Shown: positions 1-36,090, numbered from the stretch's first letter. The stretch: DNA of 64,000 bases from Candidula unifasciata (GCA_905116865.2 CAJHNH020002446.1:567001-631000), one strand, 5' to 3'. Translations and numbers: made by a program. Notes: generated from the sequence alone by a model not told the origin.

Positions 1-828
1 TAGCTACCTCATCCTAGAGAGAAAATCCGGCCATCATGATGTAATTTGTGACCTAAAAAACACAACCACTCACGACCATGTTCTCAAGGGGCTGGCTTGA
101 CATGGATTGGTTGAGGGCCTATGCTCCAGCAGGAGATGAAAGAGAGAGGAAGCCAAGATTCCCAAAATAAGATTTTATGCTCATTTTGTTTTGTTGTGGA
201 TGCTGCTCTCACACTAGATGTTTCTTTAAAACCTGACACCAAAAGGTAGCGCAGGAAAAATAGAATTGAAAGAAAACTACAGCGAGTCAACTGTCACTCT
301 CCTATAACAATATTACTTCATGCAGTTTTTCTTTCACCATCTCTTTTTGTGGTAAGGTCTGACAGCTTGTTATGGGTCATGAGTTCGGTTATTTTCACAG
401 CACTTTGGACAGGTCTGTAGGTTCTGCTGTTGTTCTGCTGTGTCAGTATTATGCTGGTTAACAAGACTTCTTGTATGTCCGGTGTCTCTCATGGCTGGCT
501 GTGCCAATCTTAACTCTCAGTTCTTAAATTTTAGCAGTGTTGTGGAGACACTGCTCCCTAGAGCCTCCTCCCTAAATCCTCTGATTGTCTTTACCTCTAT
601 AAGGGCATTAACAAAGTAGACACAACCAACAGGCCAGCAATCTGCAGCTAAGATAGAACCAGCAAATCTATCAGCTCCTTCACTGCTGACATCTTGTATG
701 AGCTGATATTGGCTCTGTTCTAAAACAGAAGCACAAACACTTGCCTTTCAGCAAGTAATTATATTTCTCTCCTTCATTCATGATAACCAAAAAGACAATC
801 ATGTTTGAAGAGGAAAAGACATACACAG
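1..828. other. 3' flank of DCLRE1C; no feature recognised
   Basis: AT-rich sequence downstream of the DCLRE1C stop, probably partly its 3' UTR. No repeat family found elsewhere in the window and no convincing coding segment was seen here. Confidence 0.4.
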
Positions 829-25169
<24,341 letters not shown>

Positions 25170-25429
25170 TATGCCAACTGCACTGCTTGTATTAATACCA
25201 ATTACTATTTAGTATTTGAGTAAATTTTAAACCAAATCCGTGGAAATGGCTAGCATAGTCTCTGGTATAAAAGTAATAAAAACAGATTATCGTAAAGAAT
25301 ATACTCAGATTTTCAATTCTATTCTAAATGTTAACATAAAATATGAAATTATTATCAGTAAAAATTAAAAGCCAACCTTCTAAGCTTCCAGGCCTAGTAT
25401 TAGTATATTACTAATATACTTAGTTAATG

Positions 25430-25690
25430 TTAGTTAAGTCAAGAATTGACATCATAGCACTCGGGACATTACCATGCGTGCTCCTCCTTATCTTCAGCAG
25501 CCAGCGCAGACTTCCAATACAGATGGTGCCGGTCATAATCTGGTCCATCTTGCCTTTCCTTTGAGTGTAGCAGATCTGCCAGGCCCTCTGGTTACACTCA
25601 GGTGCCTCATTCTCTCCAGGATTCCGTTATTTGTTCCCAAAGGGCCTTGACAACATCTGCCCTGCCATGCATCAGTTCACCACCCAATGG
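25430..25690 (-). mobile_element. Family I LINE 3' fragment (RNase H region)
   Basis: Plus-strand text AATTGACATCATAGCACTCG, then CCAGCGCAGACTTCCAATAC and CTTGACAACATCTGCCCTGC. It parallels the fragment at 49860-50410, whose minus strand encodes SGNEQADRLAGSALLSGE. It lies about 260 bp upstream of the DCLRE1C start codon. Confidence 0.75.
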
Positions 25691-25889
25691 TGCAGATACT
25701 TAGTATATAAGTAATACTATAAAAACCCCAAAATTTCTTTGACAGCCAAAAATAGCAACTGAAGTTTTTTTAAAGTGTAGAGGGCTCAAAGACAACTTAT
25801 CACAAATATCAGAAAAAGATAAGTCATCCTATTGGGTCATCTTTCGATAAGAAAGACACTGGAATTTGTTGTGACTACTGGAAAAATCT

Positions 25890-26200
25890 GTGGACAAAAA
25901 GACAGAGGAAGACAACATAAGAAGAGTCTTGAGAGCCTTTAACTCTTTGAGTCCCAAGGAACGCATCATACGTTCATAGGTTCCCATCTAGAGGCCCAAT
26001 GAACGCAAGATGCGCCGATTTTACATCTCTTTTGACTATCCCTTGGGCCTCTGATGCTAAACCCCCTGGGACTCAAAGAGTTAATCATGGCAAGGAGAGG
26101 TGTCAGCACATGAATGATCCAGGCTGTTGAAGATCGCAAGTTGTGGAGAGGTATGATCACCCATGCCAGTCAGCAAGGCATTTGATGATGATGATCAGTA
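25890..26200 (+). mobile_element. LINE 3' end with GAT tail, interrupted by a TTAA element
   Basis: The plus strand reads AVEDRKLWRGMITHASQQG and ends in GATGATGATGATC. This is the usual end of LINE ORF2 (AEDR..WR..V) plus a short simple-repeat tail. A 138-bp TTAA-flanked element sits inside it at 25943-26080. Confidence 0.65.
25943..26080. mobile_element. piggyBac-like MITE
   Basis: 138 bp bounded by CTCTTTGAGTCCC on the left and GGGACTCAAAGAG on the right, a perfect 13-bp inverted repeat. Both ends are flanked by TTAA (25939-25942 and 26081-26084), the target duplication of piggyBac elements. It is too short to encode a transposase. Confidence 0.85.
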
Positions 26201-26219
26201 TTAGGTGTATTATGCTAGC

Positions 26220-26470
26220 CCCATATATTTATAGTGAACAACAAATCCTGTGTGTTGAATGCATGTGAGACATGGACAGGAAGAAGATCAGCCGAGAAAC
26301 ATTTACTCGCAGAAAAGATGCAGTTTTCAAGAAGAATGCAAAGAATATTGTAAAATGATAGAAAAACGAATAAGACAGTCCTCCTTGAGCAGCACAGTCT
26401 GGAGAGAATCATGCAGTGAGGAGTGACAAGGAGATCTGGCCAACAGTCAACGGAACATACAATCATACTG
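26220..26470 (+). mobile_element. LINE reverse transcriptase C-terminal fragment
   Basis: The plus strand reads VLNACETWTGRRSAEKHLLA and then EKMQFSRRMQRIL, matching the YGCETWT....+RLLAFEM+CLRR+L+I motif of non-LTR ORF2 proteins, before decaying. Confidence 0.75.
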
Positions 26471-26479
26471 TGTCTGGAA

Positions 26480-27360
26480 CCTTTGCAATGGGAACTCCGG
26501 GTTCTTTATTAATATCCTACCCCAGATGATGTCACAAGACAGTTCAATATTTTAGGGGGTGGTAAGGCTAGGTTTCCTGGCTTTCTGATGCTTTTAACGA
26601 CCCCAAAACATCTAGAACTGGCCCTAACTACAACCCACCTATGTGCCACAAGAGAGTGCAGCCTAGGTCCCACGATTGCATGCAGCCTATCTACCACCCC
26701 CTGAAATATTAGACTCTCCCGTTACCTGTGGATTTCCCGTTTGGGGTAGGATATTAATACAGCACCAAACTCTGCACCTGCAGCTGAAGACGGGATGGAA
26801 CACCATGGGAATGTCCCAAGTTCTTAACTCAACTGATATTTCATACACATTTTTACAATTTCTATCAATCTGAAAACTTAAGTCAATTTTTAAAATCTGT
26901 TGGGGATTGGGCCTAAGACCATATGCTGTATTGCACGCTATTGCATTAATAATAAAAAGAAGTAGTAATAAAGCTTTAATTACTTTTATTGAAACATAAA
27001 CTATAATAGCAACTTTTACCTTTACCTGTTAAATTAATAAATTGGTGTGTGTGTGTATTATAGATTTATGTGGGTCACTTTATTCTATTAGAACTTCATC
27101 TGATTTTTTTTAAACTCATATTTTTGGGCTCTCCTGCGAACTTCGTTCCCATATTATGGCGGCCAAACAATAACCTTACAGGGCCTCGGTCGTGTGTAAA
27201 ATGCGGAGTGCCTGCCGAGGAACAAATCGTAGCCAAACTAGGATTTCTTATTCTATCAACTCAAGTTATCAAAGATTCACTTTTTATTTTATAAATTGTT
27301 ATAAATATTAATTTAGATCTAGTGTGTGATTTGTAACTTTGATAACAGTATAACACTCTT
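26480..27360. other. Intergenic DNA right of DCLRE1C
   Basis: Mostly AT-rich, no repeat recognised. A short CG-containing island near 27130-27240 (CATATTATGGCGGCCAAAC, GGGCCTCGGTCGTG) is a possible distal promoter or untranslated first exon of DCLRE1C; this is speculation. Confidence 0.25.
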
Positions 27361-27412
27361 ATTCTTCTCTTCTTTTAGCGATCACCGGTTGTGAACTCTA
27401 GCGAAAAGTTCA
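27360..27412 (-). repeat. Family A repeat fragment (tail end only)
   Basis: TTCTTCTCTTCTTTTAGCG then ATCACCGGTTGTGAACTC matches the last 50 bp of family A, inverted. Confidence 0.75.
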
Positions 27413-27554
27413 ATACTGTAGATAAAAAATATTTAAATATTGTTATTTATTGCATTGCTGATAACCAGCGATTTTGAGAACGTAAAATGTACACTTCCGG
27501 GTCATGTCATTATCATCATCGCGTGCCGTTATAGCTTTACAACTTGGAGTGGCT

Positions 27555-27765
27555 TATTACATATAAGGTTAGTTGCGTATCCTTTACAGAACGTTGCAGC
27601 GCCAACCCCAGCAGCCCCTAGCTGTTGTATGGTTTCTCTAGGCAAATTTACGACCAGTAGTTTTCCATTGCTTTCGGCTTCTTTATACCACTGTCGACAC
27701 CAACGCAAGGCGTATGGCACACAGCTGTCATCAAACCCGGCACCCCGGCATTACGGAGCGTTTTA
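27555..27765 (-). repeat. Family D tRNA-derived SINE
   Basis: Starts GTTAGTTGCGTATCCTTTAC at the left (3' end) and ends with ATCAAACCCGGCACCCCGGC, the inverted B box, at the right. Confidence 0.8.
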
Positions 27766-27861
27766 TTTCATATAATAATTAATTAAAGAAGACTGTGATA
27801 TTGACCATTCCCTAGTTGCTGCAAGAGTTCGGATGAAACAAAAGAGAATTTTCACTTAAAA

Positions 27862-27971
<110 letters not shown>

Positions 27972-28289
27972 AGTTCTTTCCCTTGGCCGTATTGCAAACA
28001 GTGAGCGGAAAAGTCGAATCAAATGACATACTTACCTATCATCATACGGTTGCATGTAGGGTTGCGTAGGGTTTGGGGTAGGGGTAGGGTTAGATGTGAC
28101 AATTTTGACGTAGGAGTTCCAAATACTGGCCGACAATCTGATGCTTGTGGGAGTGGCGCCACTGGAACTCTGCCAAATATGACGGCAATAGCGCGCGGCT
28201 GGTGCCCAATCGGTGGCGAATTTTCCGTGTCTGTAGCATCCACAGTCTGTCAATGTCCGCGATTATAGGGAACTCCTGCGTTAAAATTG

Positions 28290-28396
28290 TCACATCTAAC
28301 GCTAAACCTAACCCTACCCCTAACCCTACCCCTCACCCTAACCCCTAGCCCTACCCCTACACTTAACCCTAATCCTAACCCTACCCCTAACCACCC
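28290..28396 (+). repeat. Degenerate telomere-like (CCCTAA)n block
   Basis: Repeats such as CCTAACCCTACCCCTAACCC vary around the metazoan telomere unit. A shorter inverse GGGTAGGGTTAG stretch lies at 28056-28092. It is interior to the foldback element, so it is not a chromosome end. Confidence 0.8.
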
Positions 28397-28436
28397 AAAT
28401 TTATCGGTCATTAGAGCATACAGATCGGCAAAAAAA

Positions 28437-28468
28437 ACCCCCCCCCCCCCTCCCCCCCCCCCCCCCTA

Positions 28469-28510
<42 letters not shown>

Positions 28511-28537
28511 ACCCCCCCCCCCCCCCCCCCCCCCCCA
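28437..28537 (+). repeat. Poly-C tract of about 100 nt
   Basis: Nearly pure C with a few T/A interruptions; G-quadruplex-forming potential on the minus strand. Tract length may be unreliable in any assembly. Confidence 0.95.
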
Positions 28538-28689
28538 CAGATTTCCCCACAGCGTCAAAACAAAAAACCCAGATCTGGGGGACACAACCAAGCATTGGCA
28601 GCCCTGATGTCGACCTAACTGTCTTCTTTGATTCGTGACTTTTCCGCTGACTGTTTGCAATGCGGCCAAGGGAGAGAACTCCCACTAAG

Positions 28690-29630
28690 CCGAACTAAGT
28701 CGTCCAGCTACCGTCCGGTATTAAAAGGAGAGCCCCAGGATAACTCTACAGCAAGCGATGAGATGAAATTAGAGAGACTTTACAAAACAGCTGTATCAGT
28801 TTATGTGATTAAAGAAAATAGAAGTAAGGACTGGTTTGAAGCAAATATCCAGACACTCTAACCTTTAATTGACAGCAAAAAGGCAATACTCCTCAGAAAC
28901 AAGGAACACTCTCATTTTTTTAAATTTTGTTACGTCCTTTTCAGGATGTAATTTTTTCTTATTTGAAGCCCCACTCTGGCTTTTGCCAGGGGCCGCAATA
29001 TAGGCAGGCCATCAATATGGCCAATTGTCTGAACGCGATTTCTGGTACCTCTCCACGGTGATCCTCATCCGCATGGTGGCACTTTGTGTCATCGGGTGTT
29101 TGTCGCTTGTGTGATGTCCTAGGGGGGTAGAAAGTCAGTCAGTCAGTCAGACAGGAACACTCTCATTAAGTTAAGAGCAGCTATAAATCATTTGCAAAAG
29201 GTAGCTAGGCAGTGTGCTACTGGATCCAGCTATGTGAAAGCATTCAAAATGCTAGCAGTGGTGGTAACGTTAGAGGCATGTATCATCGGTCCTACTATTT
29301 AAAAAAGTGCACCACTAAAAGAATTTGAATGGGGAGATTATTAATGACAAGAAGAAGCAGCTAGATAGATGGGTGGAACATTATCTGGAGCTTTACTTAG
29401 TTGATACTAAACTAGCAGATGGTGCTCCTAATGCCATGGAGACGCTACCAACTCTTGACTATCTGGACACATTTCCAACAGTTGAATTTGGGATTGCTAT
29501 TGATGAATTGGCTTCAGGGAAAGTCCAAGGCAGAGATGGAATTCCTATTGAAATCATCAGGAGTGGGAAAGACATTCTAGCCCCACACATCCATCAGCTA
29601 ATAACACTCTGCTGGCAAGTCCAGTAGTAA
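28690..29630 (+). mobile_element. LINE ORF2 fragment (linker to reverse transcriptase start), interrupted
   Basis: The plus strand reads SDEMKLERLYKTAVSVYVIK and DWFEANIQTL. After an inserted family B element it continues LRAAINHLQKVARQCATGSS, then INDKKKQLDRWVEHYLELYL, then FGIAIDELASGKVQGRDGIP, then EIIRSGKDIL. This is the DKK.QL.RW.EHY.EL / A...L..GK.PG.DGIP.E.. signature opening the RT domain of non-LTR elements. One in-frame stop precedes the second part. Confidence 0.85.
28917..29152 (-). repeat. Family B SINE-like insertion with 15-bp target-site duplication
   Basis: 236 bp flanked by AGGAACACTCTCATT at 28902-28916 and 29153-29167. In its own sense it starts with GTCTGACTGACTGACTGACT and ends with CCTGAAAAGGACGTAACAAA. 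It sits inside the LINE fragment at 28690-29630. Confidence 0.92.
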
Positions 29631-29925
29631 AGGGGTGTTGAGGCTGAAATCAACATGGACTAACACTAATCCTAACCCCCTATAATATTGACTTTCCCGA
29701 GAACTTCCCCACGAAACCTCCGAGTCCCGAAATGGGATGAACTAAAAGAAAATAACCGATCATTCTCACGAAAAAAAAAAAAACCAGTCTGATAACTCCT
29801 CTCCCTATTTCACCGTCTTCTTCTGTTTCAGCCACTTTGTCGCCTTTCAATTTCCGTCATCTTTATCATCGTCATCATATTCTTCTTATTCTTATTTTTG
29901 CTCCTCCTTATCCTTTTTCTGCAGG

Positions 29926-30272
29926 TACCATTCTTCACCTTCTTATTCATCAGTATAATCACATCCTTTCTTTTGTCTTCTTCCGCTTCATTATTATCAT
30001 CATCTTTAACAATAACAGCAACGTCAATATCAGAACCCTGTAACTATCTTTGTATCCTTCTGTATTTCTTCTCAGCTAAACTGACACAAAGCCTTTTTCT
30101 ACCATTCTTCACCTTCTTATTCATCAGTATAATCACATCCTTTCTTTTGTCTTCTTCCGCTTCATTATTATCATCATCATTAACAATAACAGCAACGTCA
30201 ATATCAGAACCCTGTAACTATCTTTGTATCCTTCTGTATTTCTTCTCAACTAAACTGACACAAAGCCTTTTT
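29926..30272 (+). repeat. Tandem duplication, 174-bp unit, two copies
   Basis: TACCATTCTTCACCTTCTTA starts at 29926 and again at 30100. The copies are nearly identical through ACTGACACAAAGCCTTTTT. The 130-codon open frame here is a by-product. Confidence 0.95.
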
Positions 30273-30356
30273 TCTACTCTTTCTATTTGATGGGGTAGAC
30301 TGCATCTTAGTCTCATCTTACGACATACCTGGTACATTACAATACTACAGCAACAT

Positions 30357-30414
<58 letters not shown>
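30357..30414. repeat. (TAG)n microsatellite
   Basis: About 19 TAG/AGT trinucleotides followed by GAGGAGGGGCAGCAGCAGC. Confidence 0.98.
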
Positions 30415-30659
30415 AGGAGGGGCAGCAGCAGCAACTGACTAACGGACTATGTGTGTGTGAGCGCACGCGCTCAGATTTTCCTACTAAGGGACATAACCTT
30501 ATCATTGCTACACGCGTAGTTCTGTAAAAGGCGTAGACTTCATTTTCAAAGTTACATTTTTCTCATCGTCTTTAATCCCTTAATGTTAAGCATGCGTATT
30601 TCGGCATGACTTAATTCAAAAATGACACAAAGTATCACAATTGATAAGACAGCTGTCTG

Positions 30660-30875
30660 CAATTAAGTTATGTTGAGTTGAGTCAAAAACTGACATCACA
30701 GCAATCAGGGCATTCTCATATATGCTCTGTCCCCATCTTTAGCAGCTAAGACAGAGTTCCAGTACTAATGGTGCCAGTCGTAGTCTGATTGTGTGTCCGT
30801 CTTGCCTTTCCTCTGAGGGTAGTGTGCCGGCTGAACCCTCTGGTCACACTCAGGTACATCATTCTCACCAGCTCA
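30660..30875 (-). mobile_element. Family I LINE 3' fragment
   Basis: GTTGAGTTGAGTCAAAAACT then GACATCACAGCAATCAGGGC and CTCTGGTCACACTCAGGTAC, in the same orientation as the copies at 25430 and 49860. Confidence 0.75.
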
Positions 30876-30929
30876 TAATAATCTAGTTTGTCTTCTGACT
30901 TCATTCCTTGATTAAACACTAATTAAACA

Positions 30930-31195
30930 CACATTGTTCTCTTTCTCTCATCCATTAATTCTTGCTGGATCCACACTTAATTCTTCGTTCACACATTTTT
31001 CCACATGTTATTTTATCTTATCTCATGTCTTCTGTCAATTCATATATGGTCTTCAGAATAGTTCCTTTGTCCACTATGGGTGCTCCGATAGCTTTCACTT
31101 TTGTAGCCAGAAAATCCGCGCTCTCTTGCACTTCTGCATACCTTACAGACACACATTTAAATGTAAACTACCATGCACAAATTATATTATTACAT
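30930..31195 (-). mobile_element. Family J LINE RNase H fragment
   Basis: The minus strand encodes a segment ESADFLATKVKAIGAPIVDK, homologous to GVRGNERADFLATKAKATG of the longer copy at 50700-52180. Confidence 0.75.
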
Positions 31196-31197
31196 TA

Positions 31198-31405
31198 GTC
31201 TTCTTGATGTCAGTCTTGATTAAGAACTTGAGTTCTGCATGCACATACGTTTTACAAATTGGGCTTTTTGGTTCCTTGCCTGTTAGGTACATGCACTCTG
31301 CCTTTGAAAAAAACACCCCTAATTAGTCACTTCCTGTTAGGGGGCAGTAAAGCTATTCTTAGTTCTACAAAATGGAGCCTCGGAACCCACATGGGAATAA
31401 ATATG
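31198..31405 (-). repeat. Family A repeat (tail-proximal part lost)
   Basis: Minus-oriented copy from CTTCTTGATGTCAGTCTTG to TCGGAACCCACATGGGAA, directly abutting the family J fragment. Confidence 0.8.
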
Positions 31406-31469
31406 ATAATGAAGATGATAGCAATAAATACAAAACATAAACACATCAGTATTAGGAAACTCTTTTTAT

Positions 31470-31765
31470 TTATAAAACAATTTTATCATGAACTGCACAA
31501 TAAATCATCGCTGCATAAATATATGAAATCAATTGTATAAATCGTAACTTGCTATGAACTACATATGATTACAAAAAATCATCATTGCATAAATATTTGG
31601 AATGCATTGTTTAAATCGTAACTTGTCATCAACTGCATATTACAGTAAATCATCACCTCCTAAACATGTGGAATGCACTGTATAAATCGTAACTTGCTAT
31701 GAACTACACATGATTACAATAAATCATCATTGCATAAATATTTGGAATGCATTGTTTAAATCACA
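31470..31765 (+). repeat. About 73-bp tandem repeat, four copies
   Basis: TAAATCGTAACTTG or its variant recurs near 31538, 31612, 31683 and 31757, with TGCATAAATATTTGGAATGC between. Diverged units in intergenic DNA. Confidence 0.85.
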
Positions 31766-32209
31766 AAATATAAGAAACTAATGTTTACATTAAATGGTTA
31801 AAAACATGGAGAGTCGTCTAATGTTGAAAACAATGCTAAATATAGTGCTCATAACCTCAATTTTAGGCAGAGTAAATTTGACAAGTTATTAACAATAAAA
31901 CAGATCAGTCGTACACATATGACTAAAACTAACACACAACTGCTCCATATTATATACAGAAGAATGTTTTCATGTTTGCTGTAAGATCATGTGTGACTCA
32001 TTCACAAAGATAAATGGAATTCAGAAATGTGTATGCTTATCAATTTCAATAAGGACTGCTGTATTTTTCCAAATATTAATTTCTGTACTATAATTTCAGA
32101 AAGACAAAAATGTTTTCATTCTAAGAAAAATTACCTTAAAAAAATGTGTTTCATCAGTACAATATGTATGTGATAATTATTAGAATTAAACTCCAGGAAG
32201 GCTAATCCA

Positions 32210-32330
32210 GACAATAAATGCCTGAAGAAGTCAGATGTATCGACCGAAAATTACAAAAATCGCAGCTATGCTGTAAATAGGCACAACGTATTTACGTCAA
32301 CTGGACGAATAAAGAAGAAAATGAATTAAA
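32210..32330 (+). repeat. Family N dispersed repeat
   Basis: TGAAGAAGTCAGATGTATCG then ACCGAAAATTAC and GCACAACGTATTTACGTC. Related copies at 53185-53280 (inverted) and 59640-59755. It looks like a LINE 3' UTR. Confidence 0.6.
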
Positions 32331-32351
32331 CTGACTAACAACAACACCCAT

Positions 32352-32560
32352 ATTCTTCTTCACATTCACTGGTCATAAACTCTGGCAGAAAGTTCTGGTT
32401 GTCAGTCCACTTCTGGAATTCAGTCTTATTTCAGAACATGAGTGCTGGATGCACATCTGTTCCACAGATTTCACTTTTCTGTATGCAGATTGTTAGTTTC
32501 GTGACTCTCAGGTAGATGTACTCTGACTTCAAAGGTAGCCCCCAGTTAGTGGACTCCTAT
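32352..32560 (-). repeat. Family A repeat
   Basis: Minus-oriented, diverged copy from CACATTCACTGGTCATAAAC to CAGTTAGTGGACTCCTATG. Confidence 0.8.
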
Positions 32561-32584
32561 GACATGTGTGTTGCGGAAGCAGTA

Positions 32585-32930
32585 TTCTTCTTCTTCGCGT
32601 TCACCAGCTGTAAACTCTGGTGGAAAGTTCTCGTTGTTCATCCACTTCTGGACTGCAGTCCTGTTCCAGAACCTGAGTGTTGAGTGTGCATCTGTTTTAC
32701 AGATCTAGCTCATTTGTATGCAGACTGCTGGTTCCTTGCCTCAGGCAGATGCACTCCGACTTTGAAGGAAGCTTCCAATTAGTCGACTCTTACGACATGC
32801 TTTTAGGTAGGCCGTGGGTCTATTCTTGTTTTCCCTATAAGAGGGCCCCAGAACCCACACAGGGAAGGGAAGCAGTGAGTCTGTTTTTGTTTTCCCCACA
32901 ATGAGGCTTCAGAACGTATACGGGAATACC
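32585..32930 (-). repeat. Family A repeat with partial duplication of its distal end
   Basis: Minus-oriented copy with a TTCTTCTTCTTC tail and GCGTTCACCAGCTGTAAAC. The distal segment (TTGTTTTCCC..ACCCACACAGGGA) is followed by a second diverged version ending near 32928. Confidence 0.85.
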
Positions 32931-33574
32931 ACCACACAATTTCACAAATTTTATTCATCTGTTCCTTCCAAATCAATCTGCGAATTTGATTCTTCTGAGC
33001 AGTCTCCATCTTCATTGTCCCGTAAGATATCACTTATGAGTCATCTAGGGTGTTAGTGAGGCAACATTTTGTTTTTAAAATGGCTGCTGCATTAACTCTA
33101 ATGCTAGTGCTTTTTTCGTATTTTCCTGAGAGGTAACAGCGGATTCATATGCCCTTCTCAAGTAATCTTAACCCTCTCGCACTTGAAAACTATAAAATTG
33201 GTCGTCCATTATAAATCCTTGAAAAACTGATATTTCGGTTTCATCAGATTGGACATTCAACTGAAAGGCACATTTATCGGTTTTTGTATCATTTGCAATT
33301 CTACAACCTATAGAAATTCATTGGCTGAACCCTGACTAATGTCAAGATGTGTGGCATGTCAGTCACAGTAAATTAACGGTTTTCATGTACGAGACCTTCT
33401 ACAGCAGCAATCAACTTTAGGGTCACTACTTAGTGTGCCTGAACTGGTCAAAAACAGTCTTTCATAGCATTTTAAAACTTCCTGTTCCGCTCAAACACTT
33501 TCTGGACTGACAGCATCACCATATTGGACTTGCTAATAAATCTCTAAATGTTTCACCCCTTCACTGATAAAAAA

Positions 33575-33645
33575 AACCTGTGATGATCCCTATTTCCAAC
33601 GTTTTGGCCCCTGAGTAAACTTAGTTGAGTAGCCCTGCTTTAAGT
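33575..33645 (-). mobile_element. hAT-like terminus, second copy
   Basis: The minus strand reads GCAGGGCTACTCAACTAAGT then TTACTCAGGGGCCAAAACG, resembling the terminus at 3480-3520. Confidence 0.4.
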
Positions 33646-33739
33646 TATACTGGATTTAAGGACATCCTTATAAAATTAGTTAGTTGAAACAAAAATATAC
33701 TATTCTTGTATGCATGGGTACAAAATGCATATGAGTATG

Positions 33740-33805
33740 GAGGGGGGGGGGGGAGATGGAGGAGGGAGAAGAGAGAGATGGGCTGGGGAAAGGGGGGTGG
33801 GGTAG
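33740..33805. repeat. G-rich purine tract
   Basis: GGAGGGGGGGG followed by GAGATGGAGGAGGGAGAAG and AAGGGGGGTGGGG; low-complexity sequence. Confidence 0.85.
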
Positions 33806-34139
33806 GAATAATGGAAGATAACATAATTTTATTTACAGTCTCATTAACATCTTGATAGTGAACCAAAAAAAAAAAAAAAGACTGAACAGTGATGCTCTTA
33901 ACATTTTCCAACTTCCAAATGGAAACATAATATAGCAACTGTTATATTTATTATAAAATATATAACAGTTGTGTGAAATTCTTACCAGAGACAACACAAT
34001 CATAAACCAATAACCTTAACCACAGCACAACCAGTTAAAAACATAAATAATTTTAGAAATGTGTTCACAATGCACAACCTAATCAACAAACAGTCAACTG
34101 ATCAACAGTTATAATAATATAACCATACTCATATTGATG

Positions 34140-34375
34140 AGTCAATGTTTTTGGCCAAGGCTTTGCGAATGAGCTTTTTAATTCAGAGATACTCAGTTTG
34201 ATTCCTGTTGCTGGCAATGTGGTAGCAGAACACTTTCTGTTGATTATAACAGTGGTATCGAGAATCAACCGATCAGAAAGCAATGGCAAACTAATGAATG
34301 CAAAATTACAAACAGAAAAAAAATGCTGAGGTTGGTTATGCAATGTCCTGTAAGATACACAACTAACTTTATTTA
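34140..34375 (+). repeat. Family D tRNA-derived SINE
   Basis: Plus-oriented: CAGTTTGATTCCTGTTGCTG (degenerate B box), AGAAAGCAATGGCAAACTAA, ending GTAAGATACACAACTAAC. Confidence 0.8.
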
Positions 34376-34984
34376 AAAATTAATCATGATAGTTGTATTA
34401 GGAGCAGAAAGAACAGTTCATCATAATTTCAAAATTTAATTCAAGCTTTCTTTTAATCTAAGTGTTAAATAATTGTACAGATAAAGAAAATGTGTACAGT
34501 GTCATGATAAATAATCATAATATTTAATGACACAAGAATGTGCCATAATCAAAGTTCATGTAAGCAGGAAAGGTTACTCTAAAATATAGAAGAGCTCTGT
34601 ATTGGGAAAAGCTCAAACCATACATTAAATGAATTTTACTAATAAAAAAGGCTACAGCAAAAAAGTTCTGGAGTTTGCTTAAAGTGTAAAAATGAGTAAC
34701 ACTAACATCACTGACACCGTTATTTCTTTCAAAATAATTTCCTTTGGCTACACACTCCTGTTAAAAGTGATTGGTGATTTGAAACTTTTCCTGAAAACTG
34801 AAAACCATTACGTCAAAGCTCTTGATAACACTTTTAGGTGACGTGAATGGCCTAGCTGTCCTTTCGGTGCCAGTTTGAGTGAGGTGATAAATAAGGCAGC
34901 AAAAGGCTAGCAAAATATGATAGATGCCAAAAGGTAGTCACATTGTGCATTACAAGGTACTGTTTCACTAGCAGGCATTGATTT

Positions 34985-35185
34985 TGGTGGTTGGTCTCTA
35001 CATGGAGGCATGGCTGGCAGAGCATTTCTAAGAATGCTGATCTCTCATGCGGAAGACCCAGGTTAAAATTCTGGGTAAGGTTAATGTTTTCTTGGGGGGG
35101 GGGGGGGGGGGTCCAAAAATAAAATCCTAACCTGCAGTGAGCTGCGACTGCATGAGCCATGCAGTCCTAAATCCTCAGGCTCAAT
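34985..35185 (+). repeat. Family E tRNA-derived SINE with poly-G
   Basis: Head TGGCTGGCAGAGCATTTC, then CCAGGTTAAAATTCTGGG (B-box-like), a G run at 35094-35112, then GCCATGCAGTCCTAAATCCT as in the copy at 9142-9370. Confidence 0.75.
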
Positions 35186-35574
35186 ACATTCTTTTAAAGG
35201 AATGCTTGCGCACTCAGGCGCTTGCAATATTTTCTCATTGTGGCACCACCATATGCCATCTGTAGCAAAACAAAACAGGTGACTTTGAGGATTAACTTCA
35301 TAAAGCAAACACAAAAGTAACAATGATACGTTGTTCAAACAATGACAATGTCAACATAGGATTACATGAACAACGCACACACAAATTAGTCGCTTCAGTT
35401 CACAAGTAAATGAGAAGGTTACATCAACAGTCTTGTTTCACGAAAATCATCATCACCTTTAAAAACTATAATTATCAAAAGATGACAAATTGTTAAAACA
35501 TCAGCCAAGTATTACAGGATCTAACACTGCATAAGTGAAACACTTTGGCTGACATACTTAACAATAACAGTATT

Positions 35575-36090
35575 CGAGAGTTGAGTTGAGCTGATTCAAA
35601 AACCGACATCACATCACTCTAAGCATTCCCATAAGCACTCAATCCCCATCTTCAGCAGCCAGTGCAGAGTTCAAATACTAATAGTGCCAGTAGCATTCGG
35701 ATTAAATGTACGTCTCGTCTTTCCTCTGAGCTTCAAGCATCGGCCAGAACCCCTCATCACTCCCCGCTGCATCAATCTCATCAGACTGTGGTGATCCATC
35801 TGCTCCTCCTAACTGCACACGCTCTTCCACAAGGCCTCAACCAAGTATGCCTTACCATGTATCAATATTCCACCAAGTTGTGCAGAGCCAGCCAGTCTGT
35901 CCATGTGTTCATTTCCCAACACATCGGCCTATCCCAGAGAAAAAATCTAGACAATACTCCTCATCCGTGTCCTCCGCAATGAAGCATGCCACTCTGCCTG
36001 AAGCATGCCTGTCCTGAGTCAGTTACAATCAAATGTGTGCGTGTGTCGTGTTCTCTAGCCAGCCGAAAGCTGCAGTGACCGCCTCCACCT
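35575..36090 (-). mobile_element. Family I LINE 3' fragment
   Basis: GAGTTGAGTTGAGCTGATTC, AAAAACCGACATCACATCAC, then AAGGCCTCAACCAAGTATG and CCACCAAGTTGTGCAGAGCC. It follows the RNase H region of the 49860-50410 copy over about 500 bp. Confidence 0.8.

Noticed and set aside
28290..28396. Chromosome end (telomere)
   Set aside because: Units are degenerate, only about 100 bp, and sit inside a foldback element with genes on both sides.
28401..28685. Glycine-rich protein
   Set aside because: Read-through of a poly-C/poly-G tract within the foldback element.
29898..30290. 130-codon Ser-rich frame
   Set aside because: Open only because a 174-bp unit (divisible by three) is duplicated; composition is low-complexity.
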